From Paracoccus liaowanqingii (GTDB lineage Bacteria > Pseudomonadota > Alphaproteobacteria > Rhodobacterales > Rhodobacteraceae): DNA of 64,000 nucleotides. The position numbers and the translations under genes are program-made. Location: assembly GCF_004683865.2 (NCBI RefSeq), contig NZ_CP038439.1, positions 1,652,501-1,716,500 of the forward strand, written 5' to 3'. The notes below the pieces were generated by a model. It ran no database searches. It was given only the letters and a program-made list of their open reading frames with translations, and was not told the DNA's origin. Positions 34,582-43,704 of the stretch are shown here, in pieces; the first letter of the stretch is position 1, and each line of letters begins with the position of its first letter.

Positions 34582-35253
34582 ATGACACTCCGCACCACCA
34601 GCCTTCTCGCCGCCTCCGGCCTGCTGATCCTGGGCGCCTGCGCCCCGGCCATGACCGGCACCGGAACCGGCACCACCGGCCTCAGCCGCACGCAGCAGGG
34701 CGCTCTGGCCGGCGCCGCCGTGGGCGCGCTCTATGGCGGGACGCGCGACGACGACAGCAGCGGCCGCAGCCGCGACGCGGCGCGCGGCGCCATCCTGGGC
34801 GCGGCCGCGGGCGCGGTCGCGGGCAACATCCTGGACCGCCAGGCCGCCGCGCTGGAACAGTCGATCAGCAACCCCAACGTGCAGATCGTCAACCACGGCA
34901 GCTACCTGCAGGTCACCCTGCCCGAGGGCATCCTGTTCGCCACCGACTCGGCCGCCGTGTCGGGACCGGCGCAGACGGATCTCTATGCCGTCGCGCGCAA
35001 CCTGAACCAGTATCCCAACAGCCGGGTCGAGGTCATCGGCCATACCGACAACACCGGCAGCGCCGCCTACAACCTGGACCTGTCGCAGCGCCGCGCGCAG
35101 TCGGTCGCGGGCATCCTGGCCGCCGCCGGCGTGTCGCAGGGCCGCCTGGTCGCGGTGGGCCGCGGGCTGAGCCAGCCCGTCGCCTCGAACGCCACCGACA
35201 GCGGGCGCGCGCAGAACCGCCGCGTGGACATCATCATCCGACCCACGCAGTAA
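34582..35253 (+). CDS. OmpA-family lipoprotein (YiaD-like)
   Basis: 223-aa outer-membrane lipoprotein: lipobox LLILGACAP, a glycine-zipper region (ALAGAAVGALYGG and GAILGAAAGAVAGN), and a C-terminal OmpA domain binding peptidoglycan (EVIGHTDNTGSAAYN, LSQRRAQSVAGIL, NRRVDI). It probably tethers the outer membrane to the wall. The ATG at 34582 has AAAGGGAG upstream. A strong terminator follows at 35275. Confidence 0.9.
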   Translation: MTLRTTSLLAASGLLILGACAPAMTGTGTGTTGLSRTQQGALAGAAVGALYGGTRDDDSSGRSRDAARGAILGAAAGAVAGNILDRQAAALEQSISNPNVQIVNHGSYLQVTLPEGILFATDSAAVSGPAQTDLYAVARNLNQYPNSRVEVIGHTDNTGSAAYNLDLSQRRAQSVAGILAAAGVSQGRLVAVGRGLSQPVASNATDSGRAQNRRVDIIIRPTQ

Positions 35254-35274
35254 GCGCCGCGCCTGACGATACGG

Positions 35275-35302
35275 GGGGCCGGGCCGCACGCCCGGCCCCT
35301 TT
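35275..35302 (+). terminator. Terminator after OmpA-like lipoprotein
   Basis: Ten-bp stem ggggccgggc (35275-35284) / gcccggcccc (35290-35299), loop CGCAC, then TTT. Confidence 0.75.
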
Positions 35303-35357
35303 GATTCGGCCCCGTCCGGGCTTAGGATGGCGGCCACAGCCAGCCCGGACCCGTCCC

Positions 35358-36149
35358 ATGCCCGCACCCCCCGTCCCCGACACGCCCTTCCAGCCTATCG
35401 ACCCCACCCGCCTGTCCGATGCGGTCGTGGCGCAGATCGAGGCGCTGATCCTGCAGGGCGTCCTGCGCCCCGGAGAGCGTCTGCCGGGCGAACGCGAGCT
35501 GGCGGGCCGGATGGGCGTCAGCCGCCCCTCGCTGCGCGAGGCGCTGGCGGCGATGCAGGCGGACGGGCTGCTGATCACCCGCCCCGGCGACGGGGTCTTC
35601 GTGGCGCAGGTGCTGGGCAGCGCGTTCTCGCCCGCGCTGGTGCGGCTGATCTCGCGCCACCCGCAGGCGGCCGACGATTACCTGACCTTCCGCAAGGACC
35701 TCGAGGGGCTGGCCGCCGAACGCGCCGCCGTCGCCGCCGGAGAGACGGACCTGCAGGTCCTGGACCGGATCGTGCAGTCCATGCGCCATGCCCATGTCAG
35801 CCCCGATCCCCAGATCGAGGCGGCGCTGGACGCCGACTTCCACATGGCCATCGTCGAGGCCAGCCACAACCTGATGGCGCTGCACATGATGCGCGCGATG
35901 CAGGACCTGCTGCGCCAGGGGATGCTGTTCAACCGGCCGCGCATCTTCGCCAGCCCCGACCTGCGCGATCGCATCCTGGACCAGCACATCGCCATCAACG
36001 ACGCGCTGCAGCTGCGCGACGGCCCCGCGTCCCGTGCCGCGCTGGAGGATCACCTGGACCTGGTCGCCCGCACCCTTATCGCGCAGCGCCGGGCCGACGA
36101 CCATGCCGCCGTCGCCCGCCTGCGCCTGCGCAACCGGGCCGATCCCTGA
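35358..36149 (+). CDS. FadR/GntR-family transcriptional regulator
   Basis: 263-aa repressor-type protein with a winged-helix N-terminal domain (LRPGERLPGERELAGRMGVS, then RPSLREALAAMQADGLL) and an all-helical FCD ligand domain. FCD metal/ligand positions are suggested by Asp in DADFHMAI and the histidines in the final helices (DQHIAI, EDHLDL). The family controls carboxylate, pyruvate or fatty-acid genes; the target is unknown and no metabolic operon is adjacent. The ATG at 35358 starts MPAPPVPDTPFQPID. Confidence 0.88.
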   Translation: MPAPPVPDTPFQPIDPTRLSDAVVAQIEALILQGVLRPGERLPGERELAGRMGVSRPSLREALAAMQADGLLITRPGDGVFVAQVLGSAFSPALVRLISRHPQAADDYLTFRKDLEGLAAERAAVAAGETDLQVLDRIVQSMRHAHVSPDPQIEAALDADFHMAIVEASHNLMALHMMRAMQDLLRQGMLFNRPRIFASPDLRDRILDQHIAINDALQLRDGPASRAALEDHLDLVARTLIAQRRADDHAAVARLRLRNRADP

Positions 36150-36154
36150 TGACG

Positions 36155-36187
36155 AAAAGGCCCCCGGTGCATCCGCACCGGGGGCCC
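36155..36187. terminator. Bidirectional terminator (regulator / atp operon)
   Basis: Stem ggcccccggtgc (36159-36170) / gcaccgggggcc (36175-36186), loop ATCC, with AAAA on the left giving TTTTC on the minus strand after atpF. Confidence 0.85.
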
Positions 36188-36211
36188 TGCCGCGTCACTG
36201 TCCGTTGACTG

Positions 36212-36781
36212 TCAGTTCAACCGGCGCGCCACGTCTTCGATGGCGTCGTCGATCCCTGCCGAGCGTTTGCCGCTGCTGACCTGCTGCATGAGGATCTGGG
36301 TCGCGGCCGCCATGGCGGCCTGCACGGCACTGTCGCGCACGGCGCGGACCGCGTCGCTCTCGGCGCTGGCGATCTGGTCTTGCGCGCCCTGCAGGCGACG
36401 CTCGATCGAGCGGGCCAGATCGGCCTGGGCCTTGGCGGCCTGCGCCTCGGCCTCGCGCTTGGCGTTGGCCACGATCTGGTCGGCCTGGGTCTTCACCTCG
36501 CGCTGGCGACGCTCGTAGCTGGCATAGATCTCCTGCGCCTCCTCGCGCAGGCGACGCGCCTCGTCCAGATCCTTGCGGATCCCGTCGGCGCGCTTGTCCA
36601 GAAGGCCCGCGACCATCGCCGGAACCTTGAAGTACAGCAGCACGGCGATGAAGCCGATGAAGGCCAGCAGCACGATGAAGTCCGTGTTGCGCAGCGAGAA
36701 GAAGCCGTAATCCCCGGTCGCGGCAGCGGCGGGACCCGCCGCCAGAGCCGAGGCGGTCAGGATGGCGATCATGCGGGTCAT
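36212..36781 (-). CDS. atpF: F0F1 ATP synthase subunit b
   Basis: 189-aa stator subunit. A cleavable-looking N-terminus (ILTASALAAGPAAA) precedes the membrane helix FIVLLAFIGFIAVLLYF, followed by a long charged helix (residues 60-160) that contacts F1. It is the last gene of the atpI-B-E-X-F cluster and overlaps atpX by 4 bp. The F1 genes are not in the window, as usual for alphaproteobacteria, where the two operons are separate. Confidence 0.95.
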   Translation of the reverse strand: MTRMIAILTASALAAGPAAAATGDYGFFSLRNTDFIVLLAFIGFIAVLLYFKVPAMVAGLLDKRADGIRKDLDEARRLREEAQEIYASYERRQREVKTQADQIVANAKREAEAQAAKAQADLARSIERRLQGAQDQIASAESDAVRAVRDSAVQAAMAAATQILMQQVSSGKRSAGIDDAIEDVARRLN

Positions 36782-37419
36782 TGCACGGCCCCTTTCATGC
36801 GCCCGTCCAGGGCTGACGAGATGGCCGCGTCATCCGCCTGCCCGCCGAAGCTGCGGACCAGTTCGGCGGTGACGTCGCGGGCGACCTCGCGCGCGCTGGC
36901 ATCGGCCGAGACGCGGATCTCGCGGATGCGCGTCTCGGATTCCGCGGTGCGGGCGGCGATTTCGGCATCGGCCTTGGCGATGGCGGCATCCAGCTGGCCC
37001 TGGATCGTGGCGCGGTTCTGCGCGACGATGCCCTGAGCCTCGGTGCGGGCATCGGCCAGCGCCTTGTCGTAGGCGGCCTCGGCCTCGCGGGCCTTCAGCT
37101 TGAATTCCTCGGCGGCCATCAGGTCGCCGGTGACGGCGCCCTGGCGGTCCGACAGCACCGCCGCGATGCGCGGCAGGGCCACGCGCGACAGCACCAGATA
37201 CAGGACCACCAGCGTGACGACCAGCCAGAAGATCTGGTTGCCGAAGGTGGTCATGTCCAGCTGCGGAAGACCCACAGCCTCGACGTCTTGGCCCACGCCG
37301 GGGCGCACGCCCTCGGTCCCGGTAACCACGACGTTGCTCGTCGCGGTGTCGTCGACGACGACCGCTCCGTCAGATTGTCCGACCGCAGTGGTGGCGGCCT
37401 CTTGCAACAGGCTGAACAT
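36778..37419 (-). CDS. atpX: F0F1 ATP synthase subunit b'
   Basis: 213-aa second b-type subunit of the stator. About 55 N-terminal residues precede the helix FGNQIFWLVVTLVVLYLVLS, then ALPRIAAVLSDRQ and a long coiled coil. The longer, acidic N-terminus distinguishes b' from b. It forms a b/b' heterodimer typical of photosynthetic-lineage alphaproteobacteria. A G/C hairpin at 37450 separates it from atpE. Confidence 0.93.
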   Translation of the reverse strand: MFSLLQEAATTAVGQSDGAVVVDDTATSNVVVTGTEGVRPGVGQDVEAVGLPQLDMTTFGNQIFWLVVTLVVLYLVLSRVALPRIAAVLSDRQGAVTGDLMAAEEFKLKAREAEAAYDKALADARTEAQGIVAQNRATIQGQLDAAIAKADAEIAARTAESETRIREIRVSADASAREVARDVTAELVRSFGGQADDAAISSALDGRMKGAVQ

Positions 37420-37449
37420 ATCCTACCCCATGGCCTTTGAACGAACGAA

Positions 37450-37475
37450 GGGGCGGGGGGTCAGCCCCCCACCCC
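37450..37475 (-). terminator. Intercistronic hairpin between atpE and atpX
   Basis: Stem gggg-c-gggggg (37450-37460) with cccccc-a-cccc (37465-37475) and loop TCAG. No T-run follows, so it may be a partial terminator or an RNA-stability element that raises c-subunit output. Confidence 0.45.
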
Positions 37476-37495
37476 GCCGCAAGGATGGCGATGGA

Positions 37496-37732
37496 TCAGA
37501 CCGCAAACATCAGCAGAAGCGCGACGAGGAACGAGAAGATCCCCAGGGCTTCGGCGAAGGCCATGCCGATGAACAGCGTGGCGGTCTGGCCGGCGGCGGC
37601 CGACGGGTTGCGCAGCGCGCCTGCCAGGAAGTTCCCGGCCACGTTGCCCACGCCCAGAGCGGCAAAGCCCATGCCGAACGCGGTCAGGCCGACGCCGATG
37701 TACTGGCCCAGTTCTGCGATATCACCAGTCAT
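37496..37732 (-). CDS. atpE: F0F1 ATP synthase subunit c
   Basis: 78-aa two-helix hairpin forming the proton-driven ring. Helix 1 is rich in Gly/Ala ([21 protein letters not shown], trimmed), the polar loop is LRNPSA, and helix 2 carries the proton-binding Glu in [10 protein letters not shown]. Length and order fit exactly. It lies between atpB and atpX. Confidence 0.97.
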   Translation of the reverse strand: MTGDIAELGQYIGVGLTAFGMGFAALGVGNVAGNFLAGALRNPSAAAGQTATLFIGMAFAEALGIFSFLVALLLMFAV

Positions 37733-37815
37733 ATTAAGTCTCCTTGCGATTGGTAGTTTGGCGATGAAGGGGAATGCGGGCCCGTCGGGCGGATCCGCGT
37801 GTAAGGCGGCGTCCG

Positions 37816-38565
37816 TCAGTGCGACGGGTGCAGCGCATCCTTGAGATAGACGCAGGTCAGGATGGTGAAGACATAGGCCTGCACGAAGGCGACGAGCACC
37901 TCGAAGGCATACATCCCGATGACCGCGACGATGGCGATGGGGGCGACGGCGGCGATGGCCGCGAAGCCTGCGAAAACCTTGATGACCGCGTGACCGGCGA
38001 TCATGTTGCCTGCCAGACGAATGGACAGGCTGAGGGGGCGCACGAAGTAGCTGATGACCTCGATCACGGCCAGGATCGGACGCACGGCCAGCGGGGCTGA
38101 GCGGACCCAGAACAGGTCGAGGAAATGCGCGCCGTTCTTGACGAAGCCGATGATCGTGACCCCGAAGAACACCGCCAGCGCCAGAACGCCGGTGACGGCG
38201 ATGTGCGAGGTGACGGTGAAGGCCATCGGCACCAGACCCAGCAGGTTGGCGAAGACGACGAACATGAACAGCGTCAGCACGTAGGGGAAGTAACGCAGGC
38301 CATCCTTGCCGGCGATGTCCTCGATCATCTTGTAGACGAGGCCATATGCCATCTCGGCCACGGACTGGGCGCGGTTCGGAACGATCGCCCGGCCCCGCGT
38401 GCCCATCACCAGAAGCGCGATTGCCGCCAGGGCGGTCAGCGCCAGCCACAGCGTCACGTTGGTGGGGGTGTACCAGGCGACCGCGCCGTCACCGAACAGC
38501 GGCCGGACCACGAACTGGTCCATGGGGTGGAATTCTAGGCCGCCGCCAGTCGCTTCCGTCGCCAC
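37816..38565 (-). CDS. atpB: F0F1 ATP synthase subunit a
   Basis: 249-aa membrane subunit forming the proton half-channels. The essential Arg lies in [20 protein letters not shown], and [20 protein letters not shown] and [20 protein letters not shown] are family segments. I chose GTG 38565 with AGAGGG nine bases upstream; a TTG at 38571 is too close to that site. It follows atpI, whose stop is at 38568. Confidence 0.96.
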   Translation of the reverse strand: MATEATGGGLEFHPMDQFVVRPLFGDGAVAWYTPTNVTLWLALTALAAIALLVMGTRGRAIVPNRAQSVAEMAYGLVYKMIEDIAGKDGLRYFPYVLTLFMFVVFANLLGLVPMAFTVTSHIAVTGVLALAVFFGVTIIGFVKNGAHFLDLFWVRSAPLAVRPILAVIEVISYFVRPLSLSIRLAGNMIAGHAVIKVFAGFAAIAAVAPIAIVAVIGMYAFEVLVAFVQAYVFTILTCVYLKDALHPSH

Positions 38566-38567
38566 GA

Positions 38568-38915
38568 TCAATCCCTCTCGTCACTCTCCGGTCTGTCACC
38601 GGATTTTCGGTCCAACTCGGACGCGGTCCGCATCAAGGACTTGATGCCGGCCGCGAGGCCGAGGAAAATGAAGACGACCATCAGCAGGGGCGTCGTGCCC
38701 AGCAGATAATCCAGCCCGTAGCCGATCACGAACCCCAGGCCCAATCCGGCCACAAGCTCGATCACCATGCGCCAGGCCAGATTGGCCTGTTCGTACTTTC
38801 CCATCGGGCTGGGGCCCTTGGGCTTGGGTGTCAAGGCGGCCAGCTTGGCCTCCAGAGCGCGCAGTCGAGCCTCGTCTTGGGCCCGGTCCGGCGCGTCCTG
38901 GGGTTCTTCGGCCAT
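38568..38915 (-). CDS. atpI: ATP synthase protein I
   Basis: 115-aa assembly factor for the c-ring. An acidic N-terminus ([20 protein letters not shown]) precedes two helices, [20 protein letters not shown] and [15 protein letters not shown]. First gene of the F0 operon. The ATG at 38915 is chosen because the frame beyond it lacks a ribosome site. Confidence 0.92.
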   Translation of the reverse strand: MAEEPQDAPDRAQDEARLRALEAKLAALTPKPKGPSPMGKYEQANLAWRMVIELVAGLGLGFVIGYGLDYLLGTTPLLMVVFIFLGLAAGIKSLMRTASELDRKSGDRPESDERD

Positions 38916-39113
38916 GTTTTCCGCCCCCGACGCCGTTGGCCGGTGTCTAGGCGCTGGCGCCCCCCAAGTCAAGCAATGCAGCCCCCGAAGCAACCCGTTG
39001 ATCGGCATGTCTTTTCTTGGCGCGCTCATTTCCCGGGGCCGGTTGCAATCACCGCCCGGCTGCGACATCATTCAACCGCCCGGTTGACCGTTCCCCGCAC
39101 AAAGGCCCGCCCC

Positions 39114-39470
39114 ATGACCCTGCCGCCCCCGCCCGACCGGCTGGATCTGATCTTTGCGGCCCTGGCCGACCCCACCCGCCGCCGCGTGCTGTCGATGCTC
39201 TTGGAGGACGACATGGCGGTCAGCGACGTGGCCCAGCCCTTCGAGGTCAGCCTGGCCGCCATCTCGAAACATCTGGGCGTGCTTGCAGCCGCCGGCCTGA
39301 TCCGGCAGGAACGGCGCGGCCGGATCACCTGGTGCAAGCTGGACCCGGGGGGGATGCGCACGGCCTCGGTCTGGATGCAGGGCTTCGGGCAGTTCGACCC
39401 GGTGGATCTGGACGATTTCGAACGCTTCCTGCAAACCCAGATGGGGGATGACGATGACCAAGACGCCTGA
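39114..39470 (+). CDS. ArsR-family transcriptional regulator
   Basis: 118-aa winged-helix protein: LDLIFAALADPTRRRVLSML, then VSDVAQPFEVSLAAISKHLG as the HTH, and a wing RQERRGRITWCKLDPGG. No metal-binding Cys pair is seen, so this is the metal-independent SdpR-like branch. Its 3' end overlaps the psuK start by about 20 bp, which suggests that it regulates the psuK-psuG unit, an inference from position. Confidence 0.88.
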   Translation: MTLPPPPDRLDLIFAALADPTRRRVLSMLLEDDMAVSDVAQPFEVSLAAISKHLGVLAAAGLIRQERRGRITWCKLDPGGMRTASVWMQGFGQFDPVDLDDFERFLQTQMGDDDDQDA

Positions 39471-40332
39471 CGTGCTGTGCATCGGCGCCATGCTGTGGGA
39501 CGTGATCGGCCGCGCCCCGCGCCGCATGGCGCCCGGCGCCGACGTGCCGGGCCGCATCCGCCACCTGCCTGGCGGCGTGGCGCTGAACGTGGCGGTCGCC
39601 CTGGCGCGATGGGGGCTGGTGCCCGCCGTCCTCTCCGCCGTGGGCCGCGACCCCGAGGGCGAGGCGCTGATCGCCCAGGCCCTGCGGCTTGGGGTGGTGA
39701 CCGACCATCTGGCGCGCGACACCGGCCTGCCCACCGACTGCTACATGGGGATCGAGGACAGCGAGGGGCTGATCGCCGCCATCGCCGATGCCCACAGCCT
39801 GGAACAGGCGGGCGGCGCGATCCTGGCGCCGCTGGACGCCCTGCCCGGCTGGACCGGCCCCGTGGTGCTGGACGGCAACCTGACCGAGGATCTGCTGGCC
39901 GCCATCGCCCGCGATCCGCGGCTGGCGCAGGCCGATCTGCGCGTGGTGCCTGCCAGCCCCGGCAAGGCCGAACGGCTGGAGCCGCTGATCGCCGCCCGGC
40001 GCGGCTGCTTCTATCTCAACCGGCTGGAGGCCGAGATCCTGGCGGGCCGCGCCTGCCCCGACGCGGCGTCCGCCGCGCAGGCCGTGGTGGCGCGGGGGGC
40101 GGCGCGCGTGCTGGTCACCGACGGCCCCCATCCGGCGGCCGAGGCGATGGCCAACGGCCCGACACTGATCCACCGTCCCCCTGCCGTCACCGTGGCCCGC
40201 GTGACCGGCGCGGGCGACTGCTTCCTGGCGGCCCATCTGGCCGCCGAACTGACCCACCAGCCGCGCGATGCGGCCCTGCGGCAGGCCGTCGAGGCCTCGA
40301 CCGCCCATGTTTCCGGAAAGGATGTCCCGTGA
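39454..40332 (+). CDS. psuK: Pseudouridine kinase (PfkB family)
   Basis: About 292-aa ribokinase-fold kinase. The N-terminal motif LPGGVALNVAVALARWG and the C-terminal ARVTGAGDCFLAAHL (catalytic Asp) are clear. The adjacent coupled psuG makes pseudouridine the likely substrate: PsuK gives pseudouridine 5'-phosphate, which PsuG then splits. ATG 39454 is preferred because GGGGG lies six bases upstream; ATG 39448 is in frame. The stop overlaps the psuG GTG by 4 bp. Confidence 0.87.
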   Translation: MTKTPDVLCIGAMLWDVIGRAPRRMAPGADVPGRIRHLPGGVALNVAVALARWGLVPAVLSAVGRDPEGEALIAQALRLGVVTDHLARDTGLPTDCYMGIEDSEGLIAAIADAHSLEQAGGAILAPLDALPGWTGPVVLDGNLTEDLLAAIARDPRLAQADLRVVPASPGKAERLEPLIAARRGCFYLNRLEAEILAGRACPDAASAAQAVVARGAARVLVTDGPHPAAEAMANGPTLIHRPPAVTVARVTGAGDCFLAAHLAAELTHQPRDAALRQAVEASTAHVSGKDVP

Positions 40333-41246
40333 CCCAAGCCCCGCTCACCTTCGCCCCCGAGGTCGCCGACGCGCTGGCCCAAGGCCGCCCCGTCGTCGCG
40401 CTGGAATCGACGATCATCACCCATGGCATGCCCTGGCCCCAGAACCTGGAGATGGCCGAGACGGTCGAGGCCACCATCCGCGAGGGCGGCGCGACCCCCG
40501 CCACCATCGCCGTGATGGGGGGCCGCATCCATGTCGGCCTGACGCCCGAGGCGCTGCGCGCGCTGGCCCAGACCCGGCCCGCGGATGCGATGAAGCTCAG
40601 CCGCGCCGATCTGGCCGTCTGCCTCGCCAATGGCCGCACCGGTGCCACCACCGTCGCCGCCACGATGATCTGCGCGCATCTGGCGGGCATCCGGGTCTTT
40701 GCGACCGGCGGCATCGGTGGCGTCCATCGCGGGGCCGAGGACAGCTTCGACATCTCGGCCGACCTGCAGGAACTGGCGCAGACCCCGGTGACGGTGGTGG
40801 CGGCGGGCGCCAAGGCGATCCTGGATCTGCCGAAGACCTGGGAGGTGCTGGAGACCTTGGGCGTGCCGGTCATTGCCTTCGGTCAGGACAACCTGCCCGC
40901 CTTCTGGTCGCGCGATTCGGGGCTGCGCGCGCCGCTGCGCATGGACGATCCCGCCCAGATCGCGGCGGCGGCGGCGATGCGGGCGGCCCTTGGCCTCAAG
41001 GGCGGGCAGCTGGTCGCCAACCCGATCCCCGTCGAGGCCGAGATCGCGCAGGACGTCATCCTGCCGGTGATCGAGCAGGCGCTGGCCGAGGCGCAGGCCC
41101 AGGGCATCGCCGCCAAGGCCGTCACGCCCTTCCTGCTGTCGCGCATCTTCGAGCTGACCGAGGGCCGGTCGCTCGACTCGAACATCCAGCTGGTGCTGAA
41201 CAACGCGCGCCTCGCCGCGCGGATCGCCGCGGCGATGACCGCCTAG
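40329..41246 (+). CDS. psuG: Pseudouridine-5'-phosphate glycosidase
   Basis: 305-aa enzyme cleaving the C-C glycosidic bond of pseudouridine 5'-phosphate to uracil and ribose 5-phosphate. Family landmarks: VALESTIITHGMPWPQNLEM near residue 24, PATIAVMGGRIHVGL, FATGGIGGVHRGAEDSFDIS and the C-terminal SLDSNIQLVLNNARLAARIA. The GTG start is coupled to psuK. It converges with the patatin gene, overlapping by 4 bp, so no terminator separates them. Confidence 0.96.
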   Translation: MTQAPLTFAPEVADALAQGRPVVALESTIITHGMPWPQNLEMAETVEATIREGGATPATIAVMGGRIHVGLTPEALRALAQTRPADAMKLSRADLAVCLANGRTGATTVAATMICAHLAGIRVFATGGIGGVHRGAEDSFDISADLQELAQTPVTVVAAGAKAILDLPKTWEVLETLGVPVIAFGQDNLPAFWSRDSGLRAPLRMDDPAQIAAAAAMRAALGLKGGQLVANPIPVEAEIAQDVILPVIEQALAEAQAQGIAAKAVTPFLLSRIFELTEGRSLDSNIQLVLNNARLAARIAAAMTA

Positions 41247-42307
41247 ATCGGGCGCATGCTGGGAAACAGCGCGGCCAGATCGAAGCTGTCCTGGCGGTTC
41301 AGCTTGCCCGCGTGATCGTGCAGGAAGCTGTCGGCGGCGGTCTGGCCCGCCGCCTTCATCGCCGCCAGCAGGCCCGGGCGCGGCATGGTCTTTGACCGCG
41401 CCGACAGATCGTTCATCAGCGCATCGTCGTCGATCAGGTGCAGCAGCACGTTCTTCATCCCGTCGCCCTCCAGCCGTCCTTGGGCATAGAGGCGCTTGAC
41501 GAAGTTGATGGCGCGCAGCTGCGCCATCAGCGAGCTGTTGAAGCTGACCTCGTTCACGCGGTCGGAAATCTCGACCGGGCTGCGCGGCAGCACGTCCCGC
41601 ATCAGCGGGTTGATCGCCACGATCAGGATGTCGCGGGGCAAGGTCGTCCGGTAGAGCGGGAACAGCGCCGGGTTGCCGGTGAAGCCGCCATCCCAGAAGG
41701 ATTCGATCTTGCCGGTGTCGGGGTCATAGATCTCGACCGCCTGGAACAGGGTCGGCAGGCAGGCCGAGGCCATCACCGCATCCGGCGTGGCCTGCGTGCC
41801 GGTGAAGACCTTGATCCGCCCGCTGCGCACATTCGTCGCGGCCACGTAGAAATCCGGCCCCGGCTCGCAGGCGAAGTCGGGAAAGGGCAGGTCGCGCAGC
41901 AGAGAGCCCAGGGGATTGACGTAGAAGGGCCCGTAGTCATAGGGGCTGAACAGCCGCGTCAGGTTGTCCATCCAGGCGGCGGGCGACACCAGTTCCGTCC
42001 AGCGCTGCATCCCGCGCGGCATCGGCAGAAGCGAGGACATCCAGCGCACCACGCGGTTGTCGCTCATGGCGCCGACCTCGGACCACAGCGCGTCCAGGTT
42101 CTCGCGCGCCGCCTGCCGCCCGCCTAGGCCCGCATGCGCCGCCAGCCCCGCCTTGAGCGCCGCGCCGTTCAGGGCACCGGCCGAGGTGCCGCTGATCGCC
42201 GCGACCTCCAGCCAAGGCTCGTCCAGCAGCCGGTCCAGCACGCCCCAGGTGAAGGCCCCATGCGCGCCGCCGCCCTGCAGGGCCAGATTAATGCGTTTCT
42301 GTTCCAT
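41243..42307 (-). CDS. Patatin-like phospholipase
   Basis: 354-aa lipid acyl hydrolase with a Ser-Asp dyad: the oxyanion loop LALQGGGAHGAFTWG, nucleophile Ser42 in GTSAG, and Asp in WDGGFTGNP near residue 205. No signal peptide or membrane segment. It is close in layout to RssA-type cytosolic patatins. The substrate is unknown. The ATG at 42307 starts MEQKRINLALQGG. Confidence 0.9.
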   Translation of the reverse strand: MEQKRINLALQGGGAHGAFTWGVLDRLLDEPWLEVAAISGTSAGALNGAALKAGLAAHAGLGGRQAARENLDALWSEVGAMSDNRVVRWMSSLLPMPRGMQRWTELVSPAAWMDNLTRLFSPYDYGPFYVNPLGSLLRDLPFPDFACEPGPDFYVAATNVRSGRIKVFTGTQATPDAVMASACLPTLFQAVEIYDPDTGKIESFWDGGFTGNPALFPLYRTTLPRDILIVAINPLMRDVLPRSPVEISDRVNEVSFNSSLMAQLRAINFVKRLYAQGRLEGDGMKNVLLHLIDDDALMNDLSARSKTMPRPGLLAAMKAAGQTAADSFLHDHAGKLNRQDSFDLAALFPSMRPI

Positions 42308-42409
42308 CGCCAACCTTCCGGAATCGCTGCCTTTGCAACAGCATACCCCGGAAGATCGACCCGATCCATCACTGATGCTGCAGTGCAGCATTTCGGCGCA
42401 GGCGGGGGG

Positions 42410-43537
42410 TCAGTCGGTGGCGTTGGCCTCGGCGCGGCTCTTGCCCGCCACGTCCATCGCCAGCGTGGCCGCCATGAAGCGGTCCAGATCGCCGTCCAGC
42501 ACGCCCTGCGTGTCGCTCGTCTCCTCCAAGGTGCGCAGGTCCTTCACCATCTGGTAGGGATGCAGGACATAGGACCGGATCTGGTTGCCCCAGCCCGCAT
42601 CGCCCTTGGCGGCATGCTGGGCGTTCACCTCGGCGTTGCGGCGGTCCATCTCCATCTGGTACAGGCGCGACTTCAGCGCGGCCATGGCGTTGGCGCGGTT
42701 CTGGTGCTGCGACTTCTCCGACGAGGTCACGACGATGTTGGTCGGAAGGTGGGTGATCCGCACCGCCGAGTCGGTGGTGTTGACGTGCTGCCCGCCCGCG
42801 CCCGAGGACCGGTAGGTGTCGATGCGGATGTCTCGGTCGGGAATGTCGATCTCGATATTGTCGTCGACCACGGGATAAACCCAGATCGAGCTGAAGGACG
42901 TGTGCCGCCGCGCCGCGCTGTCATAGGGGCTGATCCGCACCAGCCGGTGCACGCCCGATTCCGACTTCAGCCAGCCATAGGCGTTGTGCCCGGTGATCTT
43001 GTAGGCGGCGCTGCGGATGCCGGTCTCCTCGCCCTGCGTCTCGGCAAGCAATTCGACCTCGTAGCCCTTCTTCTCGGCCCACCGCACATACATGCGCGCC
43101 AGCATGGACGCCCAATCGCAGCTTTCCGTGCCGCCCGCGCCCGCATTGACCTCCAGGAAGGTGTCGTTGCTGTCGGCCTCGCCGTTCAGCAGCGCCTCCA
43201 ACTCCTTCTGCGCGGCGTCCTTGGCCAGCGCCTTGAGGTTCGCCTCGGCCTCGGTGACCAGGTCGGCATCGCCCTCGGCCTCGGCCAGCTCGACCATCTC
43301 GGCATTGGCCGACAGGTCGCTCTCGATCCGGCGATAGGTGTCGATCGCCTCGGACAGGGACTGGCGCTCGCGCATCAGCTTCTGCGCGCGGGCGGGGTCG
43401 GACCACAGATCGCCATCCTCGATCATGGCGTTCATCTCTTCCAGGCGATGGGGCGCGGTCTGCCAGTCCAGCCGCTGCCCCAGCAGGGACAGCGAGCGGC
43501 GGATGGCCTCGATGGTGGACTGCGTCTCGGCGCGCAT
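42410..43537 (-). CDS. prfB: Peptide chain release factor 2
   Basis: 375-aa factor releasing peptides at UGA and UAA. The GGQ loop [17 protein letters not shown] is near residue 250. There is no in-frame TGA with a Shine-Dalgarno near codon 25, so this gene lacks the programmed frameshift found in E. coli prfB; it reads straight through. The ATG at 43537 starts [16 protein letters not shown]. Upstream lies a repeat/terminator (43660) belonging to the mrcA transcript. Confidence 0.96.
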   Translation of the reverse strand: MRAETQSTIEAIRRSLSLLGQRLDWQTAPHRLEEMNAMIEDGDLWSDPARAQKLMRERQSLSEAIDTYRRIESDLSANAEMVELAEAEGDADLVTEAEANLKALAKDAAQKELEALLNGEADSNDTFLEVNAGAGGTESCDWASMLARMYVRWAEKKGYEVELLAETQGEETGIRSAAYKITGHNAYGWLKSESGVHRLVRISPYDSAARRHTSFSSIWVYPVVDDNIEIDIPDRDIRIDTYRSSGAGGQHVNTTDSAVRITHLPTNIVVTSSEKSQHQNRANAMAALKSRLYQMEMDRRNAEVNAQHAAKGDAGWGNQIRSYVLHPYQMVKDLRTLEETSDTQGVLDGDLDRFMAATLAMDVAGKSRAEANATD

Positions 43538-43659
43538 GGGCGGGTTCCTTCGGTCTGGCGTCAGGTCCGGGGTGATACCGCGCCCCGCCGCCTTGGGCAA
43601 GACCGCCGCCGGGGCCGCCCTTGGCGCCGATGGAAGCCGAGCCTCCTGCATCGGTCTAG

Positions 43660-43702
43660 AAGTATCCCGGGGGGCTGGCCCCCCGGCGTCGCGGGACGCA
43701 AG
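43660..43702 (-). repeat. Dispersed AAATATCC-hairpin element, copy c (probable terminator)
   Basis: agtatcccggggggctggccccccgg followed by cgggacgcaagc on the plus strand; on the minus strand it overlaps the end of the PBP1A gene and gives a hairpin then GATACTT. It matches copy b across about 40 bp. Confidence 0.6.
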
Positions 43703-43704
43703 CC

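Noticed and set aside
42410..43537. Programmed +1 frameshift in prfB
   Set aside because: The gene reads in a single frame from ATG to stop with no early in-frame TGA.
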